DNA of 64,000 nucleotides from Sycobia sp. Sy_11 (Eukaryota; Arthropoda; Insecta; Hymenoptera; Epichrysomallidae), in NCBI GenBank assembly GCA_018907035.1, contig JACCIC010000048.1, positions 1,581,001 to 1,645,000 of the forward strand. Reading direction: 5' to 3'. Positions within the stretch are counted from its first letter, which is position 1, and every line of letters begins with the position of its first letter. Positions 44,520 to 55,865 of this stretch are shown here, in pieces. Below the pieces are notes generated by a model. That model saw nothing but the letters and a program-made list of their open reading frames with translations, was not told the DNA's origin and did not search any database. A program made the position numbers and the translations under genes.

Positions 44520-45960
44520 CGATGCTTCTGTCCCACAAACTATACCTCCCTTCTCTCTCGTTTCAGAAGCCCCGATTCACGTCATGACAAGATGCAAGAG
44601 GGCCACGAGACGGAGCCCAAGGAGGCAGAAGGGCTCGGAGATATACGGGCAATGCGGCAGCTGGTGGTGCAGAGTTGTGTCGCCGCCAAGATATTTCTAT
44701 CCGCCTAGCGTATTTCTATCTAGTATATATTTCTATCCGAAAAGCGAAAATGTTGAAAATAGGAGAGTATTTTATTAAATCATTGTAGTTAAATATTATA
44801 TTAATGGTTGCTTTAGCATTTCTATAGAAAATCTTTTTTTGATTGCTTTGCCTTTATATGATTTTAGGTAGAAACTTTTTTATTTATACTTATACGGGTT
44901 TAAGTCAAAACAATAACTTTTTTTGTAAGGTTTCAAATAGAGACTTTCCAGGAGCAATTCACTCCATTAATTTTTTATGCCTTTATTATTTTTCTAACTC
45001 TCATTGTGCAACATTTACATTATTAACAGCTTTTGCTATTCAAGTAACACCCCCTGCCTATCATCCAGTTGCACTTAAACCGGTAGAGGAAAATATAAGA
45101 ATTGATAAAAGACCATCAAGTCCTTGTCTTGGATAACTGACAAAATCCTGGAAATGTTATATTTCTTTTAGCGATTAATTTCTAACAATATCCCGAGTAC
45201 CTTTTAATGCCAAACGAATTGACGATAAATTTAAACATTTTTTTAAATATTGATTTATTATTTTTATGAGTCAATTTTTGTTTCTATTTTTCTTCCATAC
45301 CAATTTTGGCTTAACTTTAAGTTTTATTCCATTACAGATAGAAAGTGCAGCAACCATTTTGGCATAAGTGAATCCTTCGATTTAAGTTCCAACGAGCTTT
45401 GTCTGTGTGAATTCGATCTGCAGTATGAGTGACTTGCATATTGTTGACAATATTTGAGTATGTTATATTATGTTCCATGCAGCAAAATCTAGGGAACTTA
45501 TGCCAGGATCACTGCGAGCCAAGTATTTGTTCTCTTTTGTCCCAAGACCTCAGTATTTATAACGAGGTAAATGCAGTTCAAGTCGTAATTTATTAAGTAT
45601 CTTATCACATACTGGACTGCCTTCTCGCACATGAATAATCAATCTGTTTCGAAACATACAATAAAACCAATTTAATAATATACATACTGTAACCCAAAAT
45701 TTGTACGACTACGAGTATAAAATCTGCACTACTTGTGCCATCTTTATGAAACTTTGATCGCTGTTTACTACAACCTTCCTCTACCTCTATACAAAGTTTC
45801 ATGTTCATAGGATTACATACAGATGTTCCGTTGCAATTTTCGTGAGAGTACCAAAGTGTTTGCTGATTTTTTCAAAGAAATAAACTAAGTAACTAAATAA
45901 ATAACTAACAAAGTATTGCAATTAACAAAGTTTGCTTTAAAGTTGGTAAAAGTGCAATGG
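44520..45960. other. Downstream of Gypsy, no gene recognised
   Basis: The first about 250 bases are probably the end of the Gypsy element. At 44843-45136 a 97-residue + frame is open (ends PSSPCLG) but I cannot match it to a family. The rest is AT-rich and featureless. Confidence 0.45.
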
Positions 45961-46960
45961 AAACGAAATGAATGTTAAAAGTGGCTTATGGTAAATGTGT
46001 TATGTCTTGTGCTACTATTATTCGGTCGTAGAAGCTCTTTTGGGGCAAGTAGAGCGTCAGTTGAAATTAACGAAAGGAGCGGGCGTCCATGCAGCACGCA
46101 GAGTGATAATAAAATCGAGAAACTCGCAGCTGCATTAAAGGATAATTGTAACTCTTGTTCAAGATTAATTAAAGAATTTATTTGAATACCAAAATCTACC
46201 GTTTAACGTATTATAACTTAGGACTTGAAAAAGAAGGGTTGCACACGCACTAACTGCCGATCAGCGAGAACAACCACTTTCTCCTGCACATCGCTTGCAG
46301 GAAATGATTGAAACGCAGAAAAATTTTATTGAAACTATTATTACTGATGATGAAAGTTGGTGTTTTAAATACGAGTCTACAATGAAATGTTAATGTACTG
46401 AGTTGGTTGGTGAAAACTCGCCGCGACCAAAAAATTGCGCTTTCAAAAATCAAAAGTTAAGACAATGTTAATCATTTTTTTAAAAAATTTGCGAATAAGT
46501 GTACAATCGCTTATGTAAAAGAGTTGTGCGTATTAGACCCGAGTTTTGGAAAGACCACTCTCTTTCCTCTTGTACAATAATGCACCAGCATATACCGCTG
46601 CAACTAAGGCCCAATTTTTGTCGAAAAAAATGGTTCCTGTACTCAGACATCTACATAATCGCCTGATTTGAGTTCTAGAGACTATTTTCTGTTTCCAAAA
46701 TAAAAAATGGACTTGACAGCGAACCGTTTTACATCGATGGATGAGATATAGGAAGCTATTACAACATAATAAAAAATTATTCCAAAAGACGAATTTTTAA
46801 AAAGGCATAAAGAGGTTGGACGATCGTGGCAACTTGTGTATTACTTCTAAGAGAGACTATTTTAAATAAAAATTTTGTTGAAAAAATTTTCAACATTTAT
46901 TTATAATTTCTATCCCAAGTATTAAAAATTTTTAGGGTGTTATTTATACTCTGCAGCCAG
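45960..46960 (+). mobile_element. Mariner-like element 6, heavily decayed
   Basis: The frame 45988-46185 includes SVEINERSGRPCST and EKLAAALKDN, the mariner linker between the two DNA-binding helices. Later fragments read IITDDESWCFKYES (first Asp, about 46337), LYNNAPAYTAATKA (46572, second Asp changed to Asn) and VPVLRHLHNRLI. Stops and frameshifts throughout. Ends were not fixed. Confidence 0.65.
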
Positions 46961-47019
46961 TTTCAATTAAAAACGTGATGTACAAATACGAAATGTAAAG
47001 AATACTCACAAAAACTACC

Positions 47020-47410
47020 AGTTACAATTTTAGATGCATTTACTAAGTATAAAAAGAAGAGTAAATATCATGAAGATTAGCTGCCTGATAAAATATTTTT
47101 GGAGTCAATAGATGGCGTATTATTTTTTTCAATCAGCGATCATGAAGCAGTAATATAACCTGATAACGTACTTCCTAACTAAATTATTGTTTTCGATAAT
47201 ATTTGTTCGAGGAACATGATAATGATATAGCTTACTTTTGCATCGGACGATATACGAAACGAATGTCACTTGTTTTTCTCTCTAATAGTCTTATGCATAC
47301 GTTGGAAAACATCTTCAAGAGGTAATATTAAATTACTTATATTGTTTCGATAAGGTAATTTTAATTTTAAAAATCTATATATATGGTCATATCGATTAAG
47401 AATGTTGTTT
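47020..47410 (+). pseudogene. Possible Polinton-type packaging ATPase remnant
   Basis: Broken + frames with IIVFDNI (about 47183-47203), then TKRMSLVFLSNSLMHTLENI (about 47254) and IKLLILFR (about 47327). Order and spacing resemble the Walker B-to-arm region of the FtsK/HerA-type ATPase of Polinton/Maverick elements and related virus-like elements: a hydrophobic strand ending in Asp, a GRH-like turn, then LLILFKQD. Walker A is not seen. The call is made from pattern memory and needs a profile search. It is short, interrupted by several stops and clearly non-functional. Confidence 0.35.
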
Positions 47411-49619
47411 AAATGGTATATATAGAAAAGATTCGACTATTTCTATTAGTTGAATCATCAAAATGGGTATATTACACACACTTACATGATAATGCAAGTA
47501 CTAACAATATTAATAATTTTTCCTATCACCTGAAAGTGTTAATGATCAAAATGATAAAAGTCTTATAAAATATGTAGTTATGGTGGATCTTAATTGCCAT
47601 AGATTACACGATTTTCTGTATGCTGTACATAAGGAAAACTATAATATTCTGATTAGAAATTTATTAATCAATTGTGCAAACGTTAATGCCAAGAATACAA
47701 AAGAGCCCATCATCAACGGATTGCTGGAATTATTATTCAGAAAAGTATAAAAATTATAAAAATTACACAAATAAAAATTATTCGCAATAACGATCGTCAA
47801 AATTATTAAAGAAATCTCTAAGCATTCTTTGATCATTATAAAGTTCAATAAAAATGAAGGAATTCATGCGATAAAATATAAAAAAAATTTAGTAGTAAAT
47901 TTACCGATGTATACAAAAAAAGAAAGAGATATAGTACCTCGATTTAAAATTGTGCAAAAAAATGCACAGTTAGATTATGTGTAATGGGTTAATCTAAATG
48001 ACTTTATAAAACTACTAAAGTATTGTTGTCTGAGAGATCTACCGGGAATCAGAATCATCCAAATGAAATATAATCTATCATCGAGAAGTTGCGTGAGAAT
48101 GAGATTATATATTAATATATCAGCACAATACTCCAATATGTTTCATAATGCGTGTGCACATATTTGGACGTAAGCTATAAGACATGAAAGTGTAAAATTC
48201 CAGCTGGAGTTGATTCTAAATTTATATATAATAGCGAATAACATATGGAAAATAAACGGCTGTGTAACGTTGCCCCGCTAGATAAATTAAAGGATTCAGT
48301 GGATTTTTATACATTAAGAGCTTATGTGCAAGATGATACTTGTAACATATTAAAACTTTTAAGGGATATTAATGAAAATATTGGCATTTTATCTGCAATA
48401 GATTCCTCTATAGAAGAATTGGAAGAAATAATTGCTGGTTCAAAAACCCGATTAAATGTATGTTCATAAAAATTACAAGTAAATTAAATAATATAAATAA
48501 TAAGGTACAATATAATTTAGAAATAGCAGTAAATACACATAATGAAGTATATAAAGAAAATGGAAGTATAGAAGGAAACTAATAAACCGAGCTATTGAAA
48601 TTAATATTACTAACTACGTGGTATCAATTAGGCATAGCAAGAAGATCTCGGCGAAATGCAACCTTATGCTAAATAAAATAAAATATACAGAGATTTTTAT
48701 AATGCAGAATTTCAAGAACTAATATGAAAAAATAATAGTAATCTAAAACAACATATAGTAATCTACAAGCATCTATATGCGAGCGTTTTAATTTTACTTT
48801 GACAAAAAAAATGTGGATACAGTTTAGTCTTCAAATTAATTATAAGTGGATTGACATTTTTCCTGATTTAGTTACTGCTTATAATATGACAAAGTATAGT
48901 ACTATTGGTATCTAGCTAAAATTTGTTACGTCGACAAATAAATCACAAATTTTGAAGACATTACTCCGCAAAGCAAAAATGATGAAAAATTATGTAAATG
49001 TAATTTTGGAGATAAAGTATGTGTAAGTAAACTGAAACTATATATACCTAAATGATATTAGCAATATCTTACATCATCAGAGTTGTAAAAACAAATCCAG
49101 TAATTAAGATTTAAAAGAACGAAATACAGATTCCTATCAATGTTTTGATTTCTGTAGTTCTCATAATAGTTGATCTATCAAGAAATGTTTATAATTTATG
49201 TGATAATAAAATATAACGTAATGAATAAATAAATATAGCTGAATTATTATAAAATATTGTTTAATTATTTCACATTGTATATGGTTAATAATATATCTCA
49301 TCTTGATATAAATTCAAATTTATCTTCATCCAACCATTTTATAAATAATTTAAGCTTATTTGTATACAGGCATATGTTGTCGAAGAATCTTTCATCTTTT
49401 ACTAAAAATCATCTTTCATAAAAAAAAACCTTTGAAATTCGATTGGGTAAAAAAAATTGGAATTCATACTCATCCACTATCATCCATCCGAATTTTGTAT
49501 TATCTTTATTAATTTTGGTAATCATGTGATTTTAATTTGTTTTTAATTCATCGTTTTTTTATGGGAACAGATCGCAGAATGTAAAATAGTTCAATGTCTT
49601 CAAAACTCGTATGAAATAT
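47411..49619. other. AT-rich stretch with unassigned fragments
   Basis: An open + frame at 48245-48469 (74 residues, starting MENKRLCNVAPL) has an ordinary, non-low-complexity make-up and follows broken frames from 47578 onward that contain an ankyrin-like NLLINCANVNAKN phrase. I cannot identify it. It might be a further part of the virus-like remnant upstream. The rest shows nothing. Confidence 0.35.
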
Positions 49620-50420
49620 GAGTGGTATTCAAAAAGTAATGTTTCCTATTTGGCCTTTCCCTCAAACACCACCTAGCGAACTTGAGCTTATCATATTTTC
49701 AGTTACGATTTTACCGATAAGGGCGGAATTGGTTTTGGTGGCTAAGAACTTTTTTTTCAGCAATACGTGCTCGACAGTCATGGAGATACCAAAGAGGATC
49801 TGATTAAATTATGTACGGTTATCTATTTTTTAACTACAAAAAGGTTAAACGGCAATTAGATTCACAGTGAATTACCAACTATATATAATAAAGACTGTAG
49901 GAGTATGAAGAAGTGCAAATATGGCGCAAATATTTTCTTGAAGGACGCGAAAAAATGTACGATGAGTAGCGTACAGAACGCCGAGAAATTATCATTATCG
50001 ATGATACGATTGCAGCAGTTGAAAAAATTATTGAGGACAACAGACGATGGATTATTGATGATATTCGGACATGTTGTCTTCTGAATATGAAATTCAGCGA
50101 ATTTAAATACATATAATATTGCCGAAGAAACTTGGTTATAGTAATGTTTGTACAAGATAGTCCCACTCCACGCCTGCTTTTCAATAACCACTAAAAAAAC
50201 GACTTCACGGTACCCAAAGTTTTGTAAAATGATTGCGGAAGATGGAAATGGTTTTTCTTCGCTTATTGCGACATGAGATTAAACATGATTCACTATACAA
50301 ATTCCAAAATAAAGCATCAAATTTTGAAATCTAAAAAGTCGTTAATTGTGGATCAAAAAATAGGGCACGCCATTTTTTAAGGAAGATTTGTTTAAGCTTG
50401 CAAAATGATATACGGTAATA
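49620..50420 (+). mobile_element. Mariner-like element 7, N-terminal remnant
   Basis: The left end GAGTGGTATTCAAAAAGTAATG is a diverged version of the terminal repeat of mariner 4 (GAGGTGTGTTCAAAAAGTAACG). Downstream + frames read VQIWRKYFLEGREKMYDE (about 49914) and TIAAVEKIIEDNRRWIIDDI (about 50008), the mariner DNA-binding region. No catalytic blocks are seen. Right end unclear. Confidence 0.55.
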
Positions 50421-51574
50421 ATATTAAATATGATAATAATAATATTACTAATAATATTAATAAGATAATAATATCAAATTATTTTTATAGCCTCAAACTA
50501 ATTTTTTTTTCTGAACACAGAGAATCTTGCTTTATGAAAATACTCATATAACATAAATTATCATGATTATATTCTTATAGTTATTTTATAATATTTACAA
50601 GTAAAATTAAAATAAAATTAAACATCTGAAGTGCTGAATTTTCTGGTTGAATATAGTCTTTATTCAAATTAAATATAAATGAAGTAGCTATTAGCTGCGC
50701 TATTAGTTTAACAATTGACTGAGCACCAGGGAACGTCATTCCACGACTTATTCCATTTTCTTGACTTGTAGTTCAACAGTTGCTTTTAGAAAAAATATAC
50801 GTGTTTTTCAGAACTACTACTTCAAAATATTGGTAACAGATAATTGCAATCGATCATCAGACATTGAATGACTGATTTCTCTCTACGCTATCGTTGGTTT
50901 GATTTTTCTTACACCTCTATAAGTCCTATCTCCTGTCATTTTATCCTGTCTACGTATAATATTGTCAATCGACGTCCGCACATGATCTTTCGCTTTACAC
51001 CTACCATTTTTGTTACGATTTTTTTAGATCACCATTACAAAGTGGGGAGGATTGATTTATCTCAGATTATTTCTTACAAATGATTCCCTCGATATTTTTA
51101 TTGAGCGATTGGTAACATTGTCTTCTATATCTGTTATAACTTACTCGGTCTGTGGTTGAAGTATTTTTTCATTTGTACTGTCGTCCTTCATCCTTATAAC
51201 GACTCGTTTAATATGTGTTTATGTTCAGGAATGCTGTAATGATTACGACGAAGAGTATTTGTTGGATTTGAAATAATATAATCGATAACATAAGATATAA
51301 TAATAAAAAACTAAAACTAATTTTTGAAATATTACATGGATAATTTTTAATACCTAAAATCATTATATTAATCGTTTTATAAAAATTCGCACCGAATATA
51401 AATTTTATTTGACTTTAAAATCTCGAAAACCTAACTCAAATACAAAAAAAAAGTTTGAACCTGCGGTCGAGTAGTGCATATAAGCTTAAACATCATAAAT
51501 ACTAGATTTTACGCAGGTAGTAAAAACTAAGGAATCTACCCGATTACACGCTATCATTGATGCGCTTTTTCTTT

Positions 51575-52500
51575 TAAAGGAGGAAAAGTAAAATTCTGTT
51601 TTTTAATTAGTCTAGGAAGGGTCATCACGTTTTTACTCCGTAGAGAGGAAAAATAGTATTTATTTCCTCCAGACTGTTGTAGAAAATCGTATTTTGCGTC
51701 CTCGAATGTTGGCTGACGAAGTTGAATACTCACCGGGAAACAGTTAGAAAGATTTTAATCAAAGATTTCTTGATGAAAAAGTTATGCGCAAATATGGTAC
51801 CGAAGAACATTTCGGATGAGTCAAAAGCCCACCGAATAAACATCGCTCAATATTGTCTTGAGTAGATTGAAAGTAATCCTACTCTTCTCGATCGAATTAT
51901 TTCTGGTGATCAAAGTTGGTTCTTTCAATCTGTCCCCGAAACTAATCGACAAAGCCAACAGTGTCTGTCCCTTGGAGCGCGAAGGCCAAAAAAGGCAAGA
52001 ATAACCAGGTGCCAAGTGAAAAACATGTTCATTTGCTTCTTCGAAAGCAAAGGGGTGGTTCACAAAGAGTTTGTACCACTTAGACAAACCGTAAATTAAG
52101 TATTGTATCGAAAAATTACGAAAAAGGTTGCTCAGCGTGCGTCCAGAAATTGCGTCCAGACACTTAGGCTCTGCATCACGACAATACTCTCTGTCACGGT
52201 GCGCTCAGTGTCACTCAATTTTTGGCGTCTAAAGGCATCGCATAGTTACCAGAACTGCCCTATTCACAGGAGATGTCACCGTGCGACTTTTTTCTATTCC
52301 TCCATTTGAAAACTTTCGTCAAAGATCCACATTTTGACTCCGTTGAAGACATCCAAGAATCTGTGACGAGGGCTCTCGGAGAGCTCCCACAAGATGTGCT
52401 GCAGAATTGTTACAAAAACTGGAAAACTCGCTGGAATAAGTGTATAGATGCAGAAGAGGAATATTTTGAAGGGGATCGCAGCGATGTACCTTAATTTTTA
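51575..52500 (+). mobile_element. Mariner-like element 8, transposase with catalytic changes
   Basis: A transposase in pieces: VVENRILRPRMLADEVEYS (about 51671), then after a shift TVRKILIKDFLMKKLCAKMVPKNISDES, IISGDQSWFFQSVPETNRQS (first Asp kept, then Gln where Glu is usual) and KARITRCQVKNMFICFFESKGVVHKEFVPL. It ends MSPCDFFLFLHLKTF...EEYFEGDRSDVP (52273-52494). The second Asp block (HHDNAPAH) is garbled at about 52172-52220. The third Asp and the natural C-terminus are intact. Stops near 51750, 51862 and 52096. Confidence 0.75.
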
Positions 52501-52559
52501 AATGTACTCGATTTTTTAATTTTGTCGCATTACTTAATTGTCTGACGTCGTATATATGC

Positions 52560-53163
52560 ATTATTTTATAGTTATGAACAGTTTTTGATCAAAAGCTTGT
52601 GACGATTAGGCAGTGCAGCCGATAAAGTTTAATACATGTAAGACTTTAATTTCAAATGAAAGTGCGAAATTAAAATAATCGGACAGTGATCCCGATTAGC
52701 GGTCGAAAGCGCAATAATCAAAACAATACGAACGCGAATATCGAATATGCCTGTCTCGTGAACGTAGGCCAAGAGAGAGCAGAGGAGGATTTGTGTACGT
52801 CGCGAGAGAAAGCCGCAGTCGCGCGCGCGCCAGCGTAGAAAAGATGTCCCGCGTTTCCCACACCTTCGAATTCGAAATACAGTAAAAGCACTAGCCATTG
52901 TATTTCAAGTTTTTATTAAATAATATAAACTCTCGTTTATCATACTTTAATATTATTAAATAAAGAGCACACATAAAAACATACGTGTAAATTAATATGA
53001 TTATAAATACATAAAAAATTAAGCGTGTGCGAACAGCCCCGAGAACAAAAGTGTATAATTAATTATTATTTACGGAATTATTTATATTATTATAATCTGT
53101 TATAATAATTATAATTGTTATTATTATTATAATCAAATAATAATGATAATAATCAAATAATCA
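52560..53163. other. Flank of the inverted repeat, no gene recognised
   Basis: A GC-richer patch (about 52680-52870, including CGCGCGCGCC) lies within AT-rich DNA. An 89-residue - strand frame (52898-52629) covers it but matches nothing I know. The AT-rich part from 53000 holds AATAATAATTA-type repeats like those in the arms. Confidence 0.4.
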
Positions 53164-54198
53164 AATAATAATAACAATGGTAATTATTATTACAAATTCT
53201 TAAAATAATAATAATTATGTAAATAATAATTAAGTTGGTATTTTCGTCCTTCGAGACGCTCATATTTCTATAATATAAGTTACTATTCTATAATTTCGAT
53301 GCTGTTTTATAATAATACTTCTTAATTTATTTCGCTCGAATTCGAAATAATATTTAGTTATAATAATATTAGTAATAATTATTATAACAAATAATAATGA
53401 TAATGTTAATTATTATAACAAAATATAATAATGTAAATAATAATTACGTTAGTGTTATATCCATATTCGGATGCTATATAATATTTAATTATAATAATAA
53501 CAATCACGATAATTATTATAACAATTTATAATAATTTCAATTATGTAAATAATAATTAATTAATAAATATTTTTTATTGGTCTTACAGTCCAATCAATTC
53601 CATCCAAAAATAAAATAAAATAAAAATAAAAATAAAATAAAAATAAAAAATAAAAATAATAATAAAAATAAAAAATAAGAAATAAAAATAAAAAATAATA
53701 AAAATAAAATAAAAAAATAAAAAATAAAAATAAAAATTAAATTAAAAATTAAATTAAAATTATAAGGACAGTCTGACTGTCATAAAAAATATTTATTAAT
53801 TAATTATTATTTACATAATTGAAATTATTATAAATTGTTATAATAATTATCGTGATTGTTATTATTATAATTAAATATTATATAGCATCCGAATATGGAT
53901 ATAACACTAACGTAATTATTATTTACATTATTATATTTTGTTATAATAATTAACATTATCATTATTATTTGTTATAATAATTATTACTAATATTATTATA
54001 ATAACTAAATATTATTTCGAATTCGAGCGAAATAAATTAAGAAGTATTATTATAAAACAGCATCGAAATTATAGAATAGTAACTTATATTATAGAAATAT
54101 GAGCGTCTCGAAGGACGAAAATACCAACTTAATTATTATTTACATAATTATTATTATTTTAAGAATTTGTAATAATAATTACCATTGTTATTATTATT
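53164..54198. repeat. Long near-perfect inverted repeat with (AAAAT)-rich spacer
   Basis: The left arm 53164-53577 and right arm 53782-54198 are reverse complements of about 415 bp with very few differences. The whole arm is matched, including TTGGTATTTTCGTCCTTCGAGACGCTC and TTAGTGTTATATCCATATTCGGATGC in the left arm. The spacer (53578-53781) holds imperfect TAAAAATAAAA repeats at about 53606-53760, framed by GGTCTTACAGTCC and GGACAGTCTGACTGTC. No open frame. Such a structure may be a foldback-type DNA element or a palindromic duplication; a transcript would form a hairpin of about 0.4 kb. Confidence 0.9.
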
Positions 54199-54839
54199 GT
54201 TAAAGAAATCTCCGAGAGAATTAAATTACGAATTATAATTATAAGATGGTGCCGAAATCATTATAAGAATACGAGCGTCCTCAAGGGCAAAATCGCAAAT
54301 TAGCATTATAATTATTATATAATAATTATAATGTATTATTATTAATTTTATATTATTGTAAAATTATTATTATTATTTTTCGACCGCTCGATACGAAATA
54401 AGTCGAACGGTGTACCATGATTTTTTACCGATTTCTCCGAAAACTTCCTTTTCTTTGAATCGAATCCTAGCGCTACTACGTAAGCTATCTCGACGGAAAA
54501 AGGGAAACGTTACAAGCTATACTAACTAAACTTGCTGCTTTTTGTTTGGTATATAGTTAGAGAAGTTTAAAAAATCGAGTTTGGAAAACGATGTAGGAAA
54601 AATTTTTGTTACAGGAACCTTTGCTATAGACGACAATCTATATAGTCACGTGACTAATATGAGTAGTTAATGTGCTGAAAAATGTCTATTACCCCATCAA
54701 TTAAAATATCTCTCTCTTGCTTTTTAAATAAACTTATAGCTATATTAGATACAGGAAAATTAGCTGTTACGAATATATAATTTATTACTAAATAACATAT
54801 GACTCAAAGTCAATATATAATATACATCTGATTAAGAAG

Positions 54840-54841
<2 letters not shown>

Positions 54842-54898
<57 letters not shown>
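54842..54898. repeat. (AT)n microsatellite
   Basis: About 28 uninterrupted AT units. Confidence 0.95.
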
Positions 54899-54903
<5 letters not shown>

Positions 54904-55719
54904 CGAATTGCACTTATATTATGAAAGAAGAATTATTTTTCTGTTTGCAAAAGGAACCGCAAAACTAAAGAAGGTGATTTTTACTCATTTTGTATGTATG
55001 ACTTCAAAAAGTACTAAAGACATGGAATAGTCATTTCGAGGAAGAGTGGATTGAGAATCGATGGCTAGAACTTAATTATGACAAGTTGCCGTAGAATTAA
55101 GATGATATACCATTTAGAAATATAAACAACAACTGTTCATTGTGTAGAAAATGCTCGTACGATCTATGTCAAAAGCTTAAAATATTTCAGAGAATATTAA
55201 AAATCTCGATGACTAAAGTGTCCTCCATTTCAGAAATTATAAGCTTATGAAAATAAATACTGTAATCATCATACGTTATGTTTTAAGTCGGATGTTCAGT
55301 ACGGGCAGCATATTTACTAAAATCTTCGATTCTTGACATTTATTGTTCGCTATCGCAAAAAATTAATGAAAGAGGTTATTTTTAATGCACACATCAAACA
55401 AGTAAAATTAAACTTTATGCATTTCTTCTTGGTTTGTCTCTAGAATAAAATATCTAGAAAACTTATCATTCATGTTGTATTGCTCTCGAAAATAGAGTTT
55501 CGACTCAAGCATCTGTCTTGTATAGGAAAACCTTTTTCCATATTTTAACTGACAGACCACTTGATTCCGGCTTTCATTAAAAAAATATAATCCATATGTA
55601 GTACGAAAAAGTATCATGATGAACCTTGTTATAACTATCGGCTTTGCCTCGGACCGTAACCCTATCATTTTAGAAATACCTCCTTTCTGTATCTGTTTAG
55701 AAATGTACTATTCCTGCAT
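54899..55719. other. No recognised gene
   Basis: An 86-residue - strand frame (55668-55408) is open but has no similarity I can name. Otherwise nothing. Confidence 0.4.
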
Positions 55720-55862
55720 TCAGGGCATAAAATACGATTTTCTACAATTGTCTGGAAGGAGAAAAGTACTGCTATCTTCTTGGTGAATAATAGTGTTTAT
55801 GACTTCTCAATCAATAAGACAGCAGAATTTTACTTTTGCTCTCTACTGAGGAAATGTGAATG
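55720..55862 (-). repeat. Inverted partner of the 5' part of mariner 8
   Basis: The reverse complement matches 51575-51715. Shared words include AAAGTAAAATTCTG, TTTCTCCTTCCAGAC against TTTCCTCCAGAC, and TTGTAGAAAATCGTATTTT. It is therefore a fragment of the same mariner family on the opposite strand. No further transposase is seen beside it. Confidence 0.6.
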
Positions 55863-55865
55863 GAC

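Noticed and set aside
44843..45136. Nuclear copy of mitochondrial cytochrome b
   Set aside because: An early phrase, LCLYMILGRN, looked like cytochrome b, but the following sequence does not fit and the expected heme-ligand blocks are missing.
55408..55668. 86-residue - strand frame as a coding exon
   Set aside because: No similarity, no splice signals that define it and no neighbouring exons; left unassigned.
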